Source: SpSt-398 sp041752235 (GTDB taxonomy: Bacteria > Bacteroidota > Bacteroidia > Chitinophagales > Chitinophagaceae). Taken from it: a stretch of 64,000 nt of DNA. A program made the translations under genes and the position numbers. The notes below the pieces were generated by a model that was given only the letters and a program-made list of their open reading frames with translations, was not told where the DNA came from and did no database searches. Position 1 is the first letter of the stretch. Each line of letters opens with the position of its first letter. Of this stretch, positions 53,894 to 62,720 are shown one piece after another. The stretch is from positions 1 through 64,000 of the forward strand of contig JBGSHM010000009.1 of the NCBI GenBank assembly GCA_041752235.1, written 5' to 3'.

Positions 53894-54080
53894 AATGGTT
53901 TGGGTATTTTTGATTCAAATTACAGTATTGCCTGATCGAGACGAAACCCTGTTTAGTTTTTCTGCCTTCAAACAAATCTCTTATATGGTTATGGATTTTG
54001 GGTACATTTAGTAACTCCACTCTGGAAAGCTCCCCGCACCGAAAACCGCTTATTTCTTCATTTTAACCAAAACCAATGTT

Positions 54081-54620
54081 ATGCGTAAAACGATCTTGTT
54101 TGCCCTGGTGGCTATTGGCTGCCTGAACTCTTGTAACGACAAACCGGCTGAAAAACCTGCCGAAGAAGTGGAGAAAAAGACCGCTTCGATGGAACTGCTG
54201 TCCATGGTGGTGACCGAGCCCATGAAGGCGGCTTTTGAAGCATTTTCGAAAAAGGATGTGGATGGGTTTACGGCCGGATTGGACGAGAATGTCCGCTATT
54301 TCTGGTCATCCGGTGATAGTCTGATCGGAAAGCAGGCGGTAAAGGATTATTATTCCAAGCGCTTTGCCCTCATTGACACGATCACCTTTACCGACCATAT
54401 TTTTGTACCCCTGCAAATGCATGAGCCCCAGTCACCCAATGTCCCAACCGGAAAATGGGTACTGCATTGGGCCAATGCACACGCAACATATAAGAACGGC
54501 AAGCATATTAAATTCTGGGTACACCAGGTCAACCACTATAATGAGGCCGGTATGATCGATTACCAGGATCAATATCTTGATCGTAGCCAGATCGCAGCAG
54601 CTACGGCCGGTATGAAGTAA
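54081..54620 (+). CDS. NTF2-fold lipoprotein
   Basis: A 179-aa lipoprotein (LNSCND, about Cys17) whose body is an NTF2/SnoaL-like fold (KAAFEAFSKKDVDGFTAGLDENVRYFWSSGDSLIGKQAVKDYYSKRF; HWANAHATYKNGKHIKFWVHQVNHYNEAGMI). Ligand unknown. It is divergent from the Crp-like gene and is followed 73 bp later by a small DoxX-like protein. Confidence 0.88.
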   Translation: MRKTILFALVAIGCLNSCNDKPAEKPAEEVEKKTASMELLSMVVTEPMKAAFEAFSKKDVDGFTAGLDENVRYFWSSGDSLIGKQAVKDYYSKRFALIDTITFTDHIFVPLQMHEPQSPNVPTGKWVLHWANAHATYKNGKHIKFWVHQVNHYNEAGMIDYQDQYLDRSQIAAATAGMK

Positions 54621-54693
54621 TTATTATTGCCTTTTTGCTATTTTTTGTACGGTTTGGACCGTTTTAGCGTATTTATTAGAAAAGCAATCAATC

Positions 54694-55071
54694 ATGAAAA
54701 AACTTTCCTGGCTGTTCCGGATAGCGGCAGCACTTATTTTGTTTCAAACACTTTATTTCAAATTTACCGGTCACCCGGAGAGTGTTGATCTATTTACCAA
54801 ATTGGGGGTAGAGCCCTGGGGCCGGATCGGCACGGGAGTTATTGAATTGATTGCCGGGGTACTGCTGCTGATTCCGTCGACGGTTATATTCGGCGCCGTA
54901 TTAGGCATCGGGCTGATGGGCGGAGCCATTCTTTCTCATCTTCTTGTGATCGGTATCGAAAGCAAAGGAGATGGCGGACAATTGTTCATCCTGGCCATTG
55001 TGACCCTGGTTTGCTGCAGTATCACCGCCTATATTTTCAGGAAAGAAGGGTTGAAGTATTTTAAGAAATAG
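54694..55071 (+). CDS. DoxX-like small membrane protein
   Basis: A 125-aa four-TM protein (KKLSWLFRIAAALILFQTLYFKFTGHPESVDLF, GVIELIAGVLLLIPSTVIFGAVLGIGLMGGAILSHLL). This has the MauE/DoxX-like pattern of a short four-helix membrane protein. It follows the NTF2-fold lipoprotein gene on the same strand. Function inferred only from family. Confidence 0.88.
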   Translation: MKKLSWLFRIAAALILFQTLYFKFTGHPESVDLFTKLGVEPWGRIGTGVIELIAGVLLLIPSTVIFGAVLGIGLMGGAILSHLLVIGIESKGDGGQLFILAIVTLVCCSITAYIFRKEGLKYFKK

Positions 55072-55177
55072 CATAGAGGATATTGACCCGCGCGTAGGGT
55101 TCTTTATCTTTAGCTGGAGATAGGGATAGCGGATGACTAAGTATTACATCTTCATCCGCTATCCTGTTATCTCAGCT

Positions 55178-55999
55178 ATGACCATGACCCGTAAGGCAAT
55201 TTCATTTTATCTTCTGATTTCTCTGCTACTCTCCTGCACACACAGGTTGAAAATTCCCCATTCCCCTCAGGGAGTTGCCCCCATTACAGGAAACGCATTT
55301 TACAAACAAGCCGCTGCTTATAACTGGCAACAACGTGATTCGCTTTTTCTTGATTATTTTTCACAGGGAAATATTCCCGCTCATTTTTTTCAGTTTGTCC
55401 CCATCAACGTGGCGCATACTGATTCAACCGGCAAATCACATACAATTGTTTTTTACTGTTCTCCGGACTATGTGATGATTGGTACTTCATCCAATTGGGC
55501 CCGGGTGCCTCTTACTCCCATGGTGGCACAAGTATTGGCCGATAGCCTGCATTGTTTTCTGCCTACCCGCCGCATGGTAGACCTGATTCATCAACAAAGC
55601 CAGGTGAAACTCGAACCTGTACCCATGTATGCCTTTCGCGATAGTACGGTGACCATGTGGCAACACCATCTGATCATTGAGGGACAGCGCGAAGGAAAAA
55701 AGGGGTTGATCAGTGGGATCAAAAAGGATGTGGTTATTTGCAGCGATTCCTCACTCAAGGGCCGTACTAACCGGGTAGCCATTTATGGCTGGCATAAGTT
55801 AGATGGTCGTCCCATACAATCTTTGTACACCGGGCATGTCAATTGGTATGTGGACTATAGCCATGGTATACGACTCATCTACCGTAAGATCAAGGTTGAT
55901 GGAAAGTGGATGGATTATGAAACTTTCTTTCGCCATCCACTGCTATGCCCGGCACTGTTTGATGAAGCCGGGACACTGCGGTTACGACTCATCCCTTAA
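55178..55999 (+). CDS. Lipoprotein of unknown function
   Basis: A 273-aa protein, starting at ATG 55178 (MTMTRKAISFYLLISLLLSC); a start at 55133 lengthens it by 15 residues. It has a lipobox at LLLSC. The body is globular with HTIVFYCSPDYVMIG, RRMVDLIHQQSQVKLEP, IYGWHKLDGRPIQSLYTGHVNWYVDYSHGIRLIYRKI. The conserved-looking HVNWYVDYSHG motif may be functional; I do not recognise the family. It stands alone and converges with the large BNR gene. Confidence 0.8.
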   Translation: MTMTRKAISFYLLISLLLSCTHRLKIPHSPQGVAPITGNAFYKQAAAYNWQQRDSLFLDYFSQGNIPAHFFQFVPINVAHTDSTGKSHTIVFYCSPDYVMIGTSSNWARVPLTPMVAQVLADSLHCFLPTRRMVDLIHQQSQVKLEPVPMYAFRDSTVTMWQHHLIIEGQREGKKGLISGIKKDVVICSDSSLKGRTNRVAIYGWHKLDGRPIQSLYTGHVNWYVDYSHGIRLIYRKIKVDGKWMDYETFFRHPLLCPALFDEAGTLRLRLIP

Positions 56000-56142
56000 A
56001 ACGTACCATCAAACCCGCAACCGTATATTTAAATCTTCCTTGTAATTCTAAAACTCAATATTCGATTTACAAGGAAAAATCTATTGATATTTTTAGTAAG
56101 GTATTGACAATCAGTTTTTATGACAACTAATATAATATGTAT

Positions 56143-59100
56143 TTAAAACGAGTCAATCGCCCCTACCCCAAGTGCCCATAATTTCTTATTTATAGCCGGG
56201 ATATCTGTGTTTATGATTTGATCGGCTTTTCCCTTTAGTAATACCCATTGTGCGTCGAGTTCCTTTTTTCGATCCAGCGAGGACTGGTTTACCTGAGGGA
56301 TATCACTTTCGGTTTGATTGAGTAAAAACAGATAATTGGCCGTAAACTTATTTTCGAAATTTTCCACATCATCATAGGCCTTCGATTTCCGTTGTACCAT
56401 TTCTTCATCCCAGGTTTTCAACCGCGCGATGAGTTCATTTCCTTCCTTGCGCACGAGATCAAATGCACTGGTAGCAGGTAAAGCGGCCAGTACGGTCTCC
56501 AATCGTTGACGGGTGGCATATAATTTATTGATGAGGTGGTGCATTTCCGTTACATGGGTTTCCATTTCCCACATGATGGCGTGATACGCTTCGTAGTCTT
56601 GTGGAGATGTCCGGTAGGTGGGATTGGCTACCACGGTCGCCGTAGTTGAAACAGATTTGTTGCCACCTGACAGGACCATCCGATATGTCCCTGGTATGGC
56701 CTTATGACCAGCATAACTGCTCTCAATGTACACATCGGGTACGCCCGGTATCGTGGCATGACGGAAATTCCACACAAAGCGGTTCAATCCTTTCTTCGCC
56801 GAAAGTAATGGCGCGGCTTCGGGACCTCCATCGTAGCGACGGTAGGTACTGTCAGCCACAGATGAGATCACCCGGACCAACTGATTTTTTTCATTGAAAA
56901 TTTGCAGGGTAAGGGTATCGGTGGGTTTTAATTCCGATAACTGATAATATAACGTGAGCCCAGTGGCGGGATTGACACCGCGTGAGGAGTTGGTACCGGT
57001 AAATGATTCATCGCTTTCATCGAGTTCGCTGTAACCTGTCAGCAGCATGGCGGCCTCTGGTTGATAAAACTTCATGACGGTATCCGATTTGCTGTATTGA
57101 CGGATCAGGGAAAGATCGTCCAGGATCCAAATAGCACGGCCTGCAGTGGCGGCAATCAGGTTACCCTCTTTTACCATCAGGTCATGAACGGGTGTGTTGG
57201 GCAGGTTAAGTTGAAAGGGTGACCAGTCTTTGCCCCCATTCCAGGAAATATAAACCCCTGTTTCCGTACCGGCATACAGGAGGTCTTTTCGCGCCGGATC
57301 CTCACGTAAAACACGGGTGAAAGCCCCCGTGGGAATACCGTTATCAATGCGGGTCCAGGTTTTGCCGTAGTTAGTTGTTTTATATAATCCCGGTGCTTTA
57401 TCATTGAATTTATAGCGCGTGGTGGCGATATAGGCCGTGGCTTTGTCAAAGGCCGATAATCCGATCGCATTGACAAGACATTCGGGAAGTCCGGCAGGCG
57501 TTACGTTTGTCCAGGTCTTTCCATTATCGCGGGTGATATGTACCAGCCCATCATCGCTGCCTGTCCAGATCACGCCCGCTTCGGTGGGTGATTCAGCTAC
57601 ATAGGCAAGGGTGCCATAGTTCTCCGCGCCAACGGCTTCATTCGTATAGGGCACACCCATCTTTCCCTGTTTGCTTTTATCGTTTCGGGTGAGGTCCGGT
57701 GAAATTTCTGTCCAATGTTTACCCCAGTCATCCGTACGCAGCAACACCTGCGCACCATGGTAGAAAACACGCGGATCGTGTTTGGAACAGATGATGGGGG
57801 CATTCCAGGCATAGCGGTATTTCATGTCCTTGGCATCGCGACCCAGGTATTGGATCGGTGCTGCCATTACGTTTGTACCCGCATTGGATTTGGTATCCAG
57901 AAACTCGATCGTGCCGAGGTAACTTCCTCCTGCCACATACCGTGGATCATCCGGATTGAAAGCCAGAAAAGCGCTTTCCCCTCCGGCGGAGCTACGCCAA
58001 CTGCGAACAGTAATACCACTTCCACCAATTTCTCGACTCGCGATACTGACACTCGTATTGTCCTGCTGCCCGCTGTAAATACGGTAGGGAAACTGGTTAT
58101 CCACGTTCAAGCGATAAAACTGACCCGTGGGCATATTACTCTGTGTGCTCCAGGATTGGCCGCTGTTAAAACTAATGACAGAACCACCGTCATCCGAAAG
58201 GACCAGATTACTTGCGTTATCGGGATTGATCCATAAGTCGTGATAATCCCCGTGCATCCCAGACAACTGACTCCAGGTTTTACCACCGTCAGATGATTTC
58301 AGGGCGGGAGCACTCAGCACATACACCAGGTCTTCATTTTTGGTATCGGCAAATACTTCAATATAGTACCAGGCGCGTTGCACCAGGCGGTGGTCTTGGC
58401 TGATCCGGGACCATGACTGGCCGCTGTTGGTGGAAACAAACAAACCGCCTTGTTCTTTTTGCGAATCGCTTTCAATCAGGGCATAGACCTTTTCCGGATT
58501 GGCGCGGCTGACCGAGATCGCCATTTTGCCCATTTCTTTTGGTAAGCCCGCTTCCATTTTTTCCCAATGTTCGCCCCCATCGGTTGATTTATACAAACCC
58601 GAGCCAGGTCCACCGCTGATCACCTGCCAGGGGCGGCGGCCATGTTCCCACATGGCGGCGTAGAGGATGCGGGGATTGTTCATATCCATCGACAGTTCCG
58701 TGCAGCCGGTTTGTTCATTGACAAATAATATGTTTTTCCAGGTCTTGCCTCCGTCAGTGGATTTATAAATTCCTCTTTCCTTATTCGGGCCAAAGAGCGC
58801 GCCTTGTGCCGCGACATAGACGATATCCGGGTTTTTCGGATCGATCTGGATCCGGGCGATGTGTTGGGTTTCCGCCAAACCTGTTTTCTTCCAGGTCTTG
58901 CCTGCATCGGTTGATTTATACACGCCATCGCCGTGCGAGGTCATTACCCCGCGAATCGCATGTTCGCCCATGCCCACGTACACCACATTTGCATCGCTTT
59001 CCGATACGGCCACGGCGCCCACCGAACTGGTAGTAAAAAAGCCATCCGAGATATTTCTCCAGGTAATGCCCATGTCATCGGTTTTCCAGAGGCCACCTCC

Positions 59101-59298
59101 GGTGGTGCCCATATAGTATACCATCGGATTTCCTTTTACACCTGTGGCGCAGTTCGAGCGGCCACCCCGAAAGGGGCCGATATTGCGCCATTTGACGGCT
59201 TTGAAAACGGCATTATAATCAGTGGTGTCTTTTTTTGGCTGGGAGATGCTCGATTGGCAAATGCTCAGCAGAACGAGCAGAGGCAGAAGTTTACGCAT
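56143..59298 (-). CDS. Large sortilin/VPS10-like BNR-repeat protein
   Basis: A 1051-aa exported protein (signal ~ residues 1-20, LLVLLSICQSSISQ). Most of the chain is beta-propeller BNR-type repeats, e.g. GLWKTDDMGITWRNIS, GVYKSTDAGKTWKKTG, GIYKSTDGGKTWKN, GLYKSTDGGEHWEK and GLYKTTNYGKTWTRID. The Asp-box pattern S/T-x-D-x-G-x-T-W is explicit. The C-terminal ~200 residues are helical (YHAIMWEMETHVTEMHHL ... FTANYLFLLNQTESDI). Such proteins are annotated as VPS10-domain or glycosyl-hydrolase-like, but no catalytic residues were found. Its size suggests a surface or periplasmic binder. Confidence 0.92.
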   Translation of the reverse strand: MRKLLPLLVLLSICQSSISQPKKDTTDYNAVFKAVKWRNIGPFRGGRSNCATGVKGNPMVYYMGTTGGGLWKTDDMGITWRNISDGFFTTSSVGAVAVSESDANVVYVGMGEHAIRGVMTSHGDGVYKSTDAGKTWKKTGLAETQHIARIQIDPKNPDIVYVAAQGALFGPNKERGIYKSTDGGKTWKNILFVNEQTGCTELSMDMNNPRILYAAMWEHGRRPWQVISGGPGSGLYKSTDGGEHWEKMEAGLPKEMGKMAISVSRANPEKVYALIESDSQKEQGGLFVSTNSGQSWSRISQDHRLVQRAWYYIEVFADTKNEDLVYVLSAPALKSSDGGKTWSQLSGMHGDYHDLWINPDNASNLVLSDDGGSVISFNSGQSWSTQSNMPTGQFYRLNVDNQFPYRIYSGQQDNTSVSIASREIGGSGITVRSWRSSAGGESAFLAFNPDDPRYVAGGSYLGTIEFLDTKSNAGTNVMAAPIQYLGRDAKDMKYRYAWNAPIICSKHDPRVFYHGAQVLLRTDDWGKHWTEISPDLTRNDKSKQGKMGVPYTNEAVGAENYGTLAYVAESPTEAGVIWTGSDDGLVHITRDNGKTWTNVTPAGLPECLVNAIGLSAFDKATAYIATTRYKFNDKAPGLYKTTNYGKTWTRIDNGIPTGAFTRVLREDPARKDLLYAGTETGVYISWNGGKDWSPFQLNLPNTPVHDLMVKEGNLIAATAGRAIWILDDLSLIRQYSKSDTVMKFYQPEAAMLLTGYSELDESDESFTGTNSSRGVNPATGLTLYYQLSELKPTDTLTLQIFNEKNQLVRVISSVADSTYRRYDGGPEAAPLLSAKKGLNRFVWNFRHATIPGVPDVYIESSYAGHKAIPGTYRMVLSGGNKSVSTTATVVANPTYRTSPQDYEAYHAIMWEMETHVTEMHHLINKLYATRQRLETVLAALPATSAFDLVRKEGNELIARLKTWDEEMVQRKSKAYDDVENFENKFTANYLFLLNQTESDIPQVNQSSLDRKKELDAQWVLLKGKADQIINTDIPAINKKLWALGVGAIDSF

Positions 59299-59377
59299 GG
59301 GAGAGTTTTGGTAGTAATAGGGCTAATATAAGGATTCTTCGGAGATGTGTTTGGGCACAAATGGTGCCGGGAGGGAA

Positions 59378-59443
59378 ACCGCGGAGGCGCAAAGACGCAG
59401 AGGCGCAGAGGAAAAATCAGTTTTTGCCGTACTATGGCGGTAA
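59378..59443. repeat. 9-bp-type intergenic repeat
   Basis: ACCGCGGAGGCGCAAAGACG starts the element and ATGGCGGTAAG ends it. The left arm has strict 9-bp units (GGAGGCGCA, AAGACGCAG, AGGCGCAGA). It ends 7 bp before the hicB stop codon. Confidence 0.8.
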
Positions 59444-59450
59444 GATGCAA

Positions 59451-59828
59451 TTAAAGCAAAAACCGAATGGCGGCCAGTTCATTCCCGATTTGTTGCACTC
59501 CTTTCAGTATACGCTGCGATTGAGTGGTAGAGGGTTTTTTATGTCCTTTTATGTATTGAGCCAGCAGACTTTGGTTCATGCCTATTCGTTCGGAGAGGGC
59601 CTTGGCATTAATGACTTTATAAAACTCAAAAAATTGAGGAAGATCCAGTACGATCTTCAGGTCATTTTCTGTGATGGTTTTTCCTTCCTTTTTAAAATAG
59701 AGATTAAGCGCATCGAGCATTTGGCCTTTCAGTTGTTCCAGTGTTTTACCAACTGTATAAACCGGAAATTTTTGGGCATAGGCTGAATAGCCTGTTTTTG
59801 TTTTTTCAACGAACATTTCAATTTTCAT
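59451..59828 (-). CDS. hicB: HicB-like antitoxin with HTH
   Basis: A 125-aa antitoxin. The N-terminal RNase-H-like fold (MKIEMFVEKTKTGYSAYAQKFPVYTVGKTLEQLKGQMLDALNLYF) is degenerate, as usual for HicB. The C-terminal HTH (about 70-120, NAKALSERIGMNQSLLAQYIKGHKKPS) should repress the operon. It follows hicA by 12 bp. Normally it binds HicA and neutralises it. Confidence 0.9.
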   Translation of the reverse strand: MKIEMFVEKTKTGYSAYAQKFPVYTVGKTLEQLKGQMLDALNLYFKKEGKTITENDLKIVLDLPQFFEFYKVINAKALSERIGMNQSLLAQYIKGHKKPSTTQSQRILKGVQQIGNELAAIRFLL

Positions 59829-59840
59829 AGCACTGCGTAT

Positions 59841-60026
59841 TTATTTTATACCTGCATCTTTTTTGATCTTTCTTTCCAGGCCCTTTCCCACCTCATGACT
59901 ACCATGGAAGGGGCAAACGATTTGGCCTTTTTTTGAGGGATGCTCCATGATCATATGACTTCCAGTTTGTCGAACTACAAACCAGCCATCCTTTTTTAAC
60001 AACCGCACGAGTTCGCTCGACTTCAT
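59841..60026 (-). CDS. hicA: HicA mRNA interferase toxin
   Basis: A 61-aa dsRBD-like toxin (MKSSELVRLLKKDGWFVVRQTGSHMIMEHPSKKG). His24 in the TGSHMIM motif is the usual catalytic residue and is present, so the toxin should be active. It is upstream of hicB with a 12-bp gap, the toxin-first order. It starts the accessory-looking right end of the window. Confidence 0.93.
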   Translation of the reverse strand: MKSSELVRLLKKDGWFVVRQTGSHMIMEHPSKKGQIVCPFHGSHEVGKGLERKIKKDAGIK

Positions 60027-60102
60027 GGAGCAAAGGTAATAAATATATTACTTTTCAGGAAAACTATTTTCCTCGATTTAACTATTGAAAAATTTCGGGT
60101 CT

Positions 60103-60633
60103 TCAGAAAATATCCAACGCCATATCCAGGTTTATACCATTGTATTCAAACTCCCCCAAATGACGAAACCCCTTTTTCAGGTAGTATGAAATGGCTTTGT
60201 CATTCGAAGCCTGTACCCCGCCCCAAAGGATCAAACGTTTTTTGCCTAGATCCTTTAACCCGGCAAGGATAAAATCAAATAACCCGCTACCGATTCCATG
60301 GCCCTGCCAGTCATCGGCTACAGAAGGCGCAAAGGTGCAATCGGAAAGGGTGTTTAGTTCAAGTCCATAGCCTTGAAGTCTGGGTGCATCATGTTGAAGA
60401 AAGCCGTATTTGATGATGGCATACCCAATGATGGATTGGTGTTGGGGTGCTATGGCTACAAATCCGTGGTTTAGATTTTCGGGGCGATAAAAATCACGGA
60501 TGGCCTGTCTATCGTAGGGGTGGGGGCCGAAGCGAAGGCGGGTCTGCGGGCTCAGTTTTTCGAGATAATCAAGTAGTATATCTTCATCTGATGATTGTAA
60601 GGGGCGAAAGAAGCAAGGAGGGGGTGTGGTCAT
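60103..60633 (-). CDS. GNAT-family N-acetyltransferase
   Basis: A 176-aa acetyltransferase. The start is set at ATG 60633 (MTTPPPCFFRPLQSSDED); an upstream 29-residue extension is hydrophobic and unlikely. Acetyl-CoA motifs are visible: GYAIIKYGFL, CTFAPSVADDWQGHGIGSGLFDFIL and GVQASNDKAISYYLKKGFRHLG. The acceptor is unknown. Confidence 0.93.
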   Translation of the reverse strand: MTTPPPCFFRPLQSSDEDILLDYLEKLSPQTRLRFGPHPYDRQAIRDFYRPENLNHGFVAIAPQHQSIIGYAIIKYGFLQHDAPRLQGYGLELNTLSDCTFAPSVADDWQGHGIGSGLFDFILAGLKDLGKKRLILWGGVQASNDKAISYYLKKGFRHLGEFEYNGINLDMALDIF

Positions 60634-60707
60634 GGGGTTAAAGGTCGAATTTTTTGGAGAAAGGAGGACTGCAGGGGTGGGGAGACACAGAAACAGGGAA
60701 ATCAGGA

Positions 60708-60735
60708 ACCACAGAGACACAGAGGCGCAGAGGAG
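60708..60735. repeat. Partial 9-bp-type repeat (ACAGAGACACAGAGGCGCAG)
   Basis: One arm of the 9-bp family, with units ACCACAGAG, ACACAGAGG and CGCAGAGG. It lies within 10 bp of the stop codon at 60745. The complementary arm is missing. Confidence 0.6.
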
Positions 60736-60744
60736 AAATCAATT

Positions 60745-61452
60745 TCATTTGGAGCTTAACCGGATTGTATCCCAAAAGGTTTTTAGTTCCAGGAAATTCT
60801 TCACCGCGATGGTATTCTGATCCAGTTTTTTGACCAGATCACTGAAATTGATCTGGGAAGGATCCTGGGTTAAAATATCAAATTCTGAGGTAGCGAATTG
60901 ATCCCAGCCTCCGTTTTTAAGTATATAGTACCGTATGGATTTGTAACGGCTTGCACAACTGGAATAATAAATACCCAATTCCCTTGTTTTATTTTCGGCA
61001 ATATCGGGCAGAACAAATACATTGTTTATATGACAACAATAAGAATCGGAGGGAATTCTTGGCAAAGAAGTGTCGGTGAAATAATAGGATTGGCCTGAGT
61101 CAATATCGCCATAATGAAATGGATCCAGAAAAAATACTGAATCTGGCCGGTCATCACCATTCAAGTCACCCAGGTTTTTAAAACCTTCGAAGGTTGATTT
61201 TATATATACTTGGTGTCTGGGTTCAAACTCCATGGGCACTTGGTTCGGGCGGTCGTATTTCTTTAATACATTAAATATCAAACTCTTATATCCCTTAGGA
61301 ATGGAGTCAGTCAGGTATTTTCCTCTTACCAAAAAGATTGAATCTTTGATCTGGGTAATGTCAACCTGGGTAGCCTCAGCCCGTGTTGTGGTATTGTGTT
61401 GGCAACAAAGACTAGTGAGTATAAGAAAGGCGATAACGAGTTTATGAGGCAT
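60745..61452 (-). CDS. Lipoprotein of unknown function
   Basis: A 235-aa lipoprotein (lipobox TSLCC, about Cys16-17). The middle reads NLGDLNGDDRPDSVFFLDPFHYGDIDSGQSYYF, a pattern like FG-GAP/EF-hand-type Asp-rich loops, and a Cys pair occurs in SYCCH. No catalytic motif. It sits in an A/T-rich stretch that continues into the next gene. Confidence 0.8.
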   Translation of the reverse strand: MPHKLVIAFLILTSLCCQHNTTTRAEATQVDITQIKDSIFLVRGKYLTDSIPKGYKSLIFNVLKKYDRPNQVPMEFEPRHQVYIKSTFEGFKNLGDLNGDDRPDSVFFLDPFHYGDIDSGQSYYFTDTSLPRIPSDSYCCHINNVFVLPDIAENKTRELGIYYSSCASRYKSIRYYILKNGGWDQFATSEFDILTQDPSQINFSDLVKKLDQNTIAVKNFLELKTFWDTIRLSSK

Positions 61453-61481
61453 GGAGTAAATGACTTAGGTTGATCTGGGAA

Positions 61482-61898
61482 TTATTTTTCCGGTATAATG
61501 ATAATGAAATGCCTTGCGATGTATAAGTTTTTATCCTTCCTCAAATTTATGCATTCGATTTCCATCAATTCATCTCCGTGTAATGATCTTAGAATTGGGA
61601 GATTTTCTTGGGTAGCTCTATTTCCAGTTATGTCCTTCCAGTACAAGTCCATATACTTGCCATAAAAATAAACTCTGAAACCCATTATATTATAATCGGC
61701 TTGTGCTGTTTTCAGTGAAAACCCATTTTTTAGTGTGTCTTTGCTTATGTATACCTTGTCGGCGAATTCAAATCCATTGACTGTTACTGAAATGTCGATA
61801 GGAGGTTTTTTTGAACAATATCCTGTGTCTTGAAATTGGGCGGATAGATTGATCGAAAGCGTAAGGCATAGAATTAGGAATATGTATCTGGAAACCAT
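61482..61898 (-). CDS. Exported protein, GldM C-terminal-like
   Basis: A 138-aa protein starting at ATG 61898 (MVSRYIFLILCLTLSINLSAQ, a signal peptide). The segments DISVTVNGFEFADKVYISKDTLKNGFSLKTAQADYNIMGFRVYF and LRSLHGDELMEIECINL recall the C-terminal domain of GldM, a gliding/T9SS motor component, or a related beta domain. That likeness is tentative. It is not next to other gld genes. Confidence 0.7.
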   Translation of the reverse strand: MVSRYIFLILCLTLSINLSAQFQDTGYCSKKPPIDISVTVNGFEFADKVYISKDTLKNGFSLKTAQADYNIMGFRVYFYGKYMDLYWKDITGNRATQENLPILRSLHGDELMEIECINLRKDKNLYIARHFIIIIPEK

Positions 61899-62044
61899 GG
61901 ACTTTTTTGTGTTAACGGCACAGCCTATGTTAAAATTGTTGGCCAATAGCTCTTGTTAGTGCTATCAATTCTTCTGAAAGTCTAATTAGATATTATTTAG
62001 TCTGAAGACCTCAGCAGCGGCGGATTTTATTCCAACCAGTTTTC

Positions 62045-62119
62045 GTTCCCCGTAGGGGAACCGGGTCGGTGGCAGGGTGGCTATTTGGAAAAAATGTCAG
62101 GGGCGCTCCGTAGGAGCGC
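62045..62119. repeat. Two GTA-loop hairpins of one repeat type
   Basis: GTTCCCC-GTA-GGGGAAC (62045-62061) and GCGCTCC-GTA-GGAGCGC (62103-62119). Both have perfect 7-bp stems and the same GTA loop but different stem bases. A degenerate CCCGGTAGGAGC copy occurs near 46872. They lie in the 363-bp gap between the minus-strand gene and the mobile mystery pair. The rest of the gap is A/T-rich without a gene. Confidence 0.75.
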
Positions 62120-62172
62120 AGGGTGCGGAAATACATCTGTCTTAATAGTGTTGCGATCAATTTTATAAAATA

Positions 62173-62261
62173 TTTGTAATAGTATAGTATTACAAATTGT
62201 GTCATTTGTAATAAAATAGTATTACATTTGTAGTATTAAAGTAATAGTATAATATTACAAA
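62173..62261. promoter_or_regulatory. Three-copy palindromic operator before mobile mystery protein A
   Basis: Three dyads of the type TTTGTAAT-N8-ATTACAAA, at 62173-62196, 62205-62228 (right arm ATTACATT) and 62238-62261 (left arm AAAGTAAT). Centres are 32-33 bp apart, about three helical turns, so all lie on one DNA face. The last dyad touches the ATG at 62262, which suggests strong autorepression by the downstream HTH protein. Confidence 0.9.
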
Positions 62262-62720
62262 ATGAAAAACAACGCCCTTCAAAATCAGCAGTTAAGTGCT
62301 AAGATGCAGGCTTTTATGGAGCCGGTGAGGCAGGCTCAGCCCCCTACAGGCTGGATCCGGGCCATTCGGATGGCGTTGGGTATCTCGTTGGAGCAGCTTG
62401 GGAATAAACTGGGAATTTCCAGACAAAGCATGCGGCACATGGAAATGCGTGAGCGTGAGGGGTCCGTCACTTTAAAGTCTTTGCGTGAAGCGGCGGATGC
62501 CCTTGATATGCATTTGGTGTATGGCTTTGTACCCAAAGACGGCACATTGAAGGCCTTGATTGAACGAAAGGCAAGAGAGTTGGCAACGGAGATCGTATTG
62601 CGCACAAGTCATACTATGCGGTTGGAAGATCAGGAAAACTCGGAAGAGCGCATACAAAAAGCCATTGAAGAAAAAACGGCTCAATTTGTACATGAACTCC
62701 CTAAGATACTATGGGATTAG
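62262..62720 (+). CDS. Mobile mystery protein A (HTH regulator)
   Basis: A 152-aa protein of the mobile mystery protein A family, with a Cro/C1-type HTH (RMALGISLEQLGNKLGISRQSMRHMEMREREGSVTLKSLREAADALDMHLVYGFVPKDG). It should bind the triple operator directly upstream. It overlaps mobile mystery protein B by 10 bp. The A/B pair recurs in mobile regions and behaves like a regulator/antitoxin for the Fic protein. Confidence 0.93.
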   Translation: MKNNALQNQQLSAKMQAFMEPVRQAQPPTGWIRAIRMALGISLEQLGNKLGISRQSMRHMEMREREGSVTLKSLREAADALDMHLVYGFVPKDGTLKALIERKARELATEIVLRTSHTMRLEDQENSEERIQKAIEEKTAQFVHELPKILWD

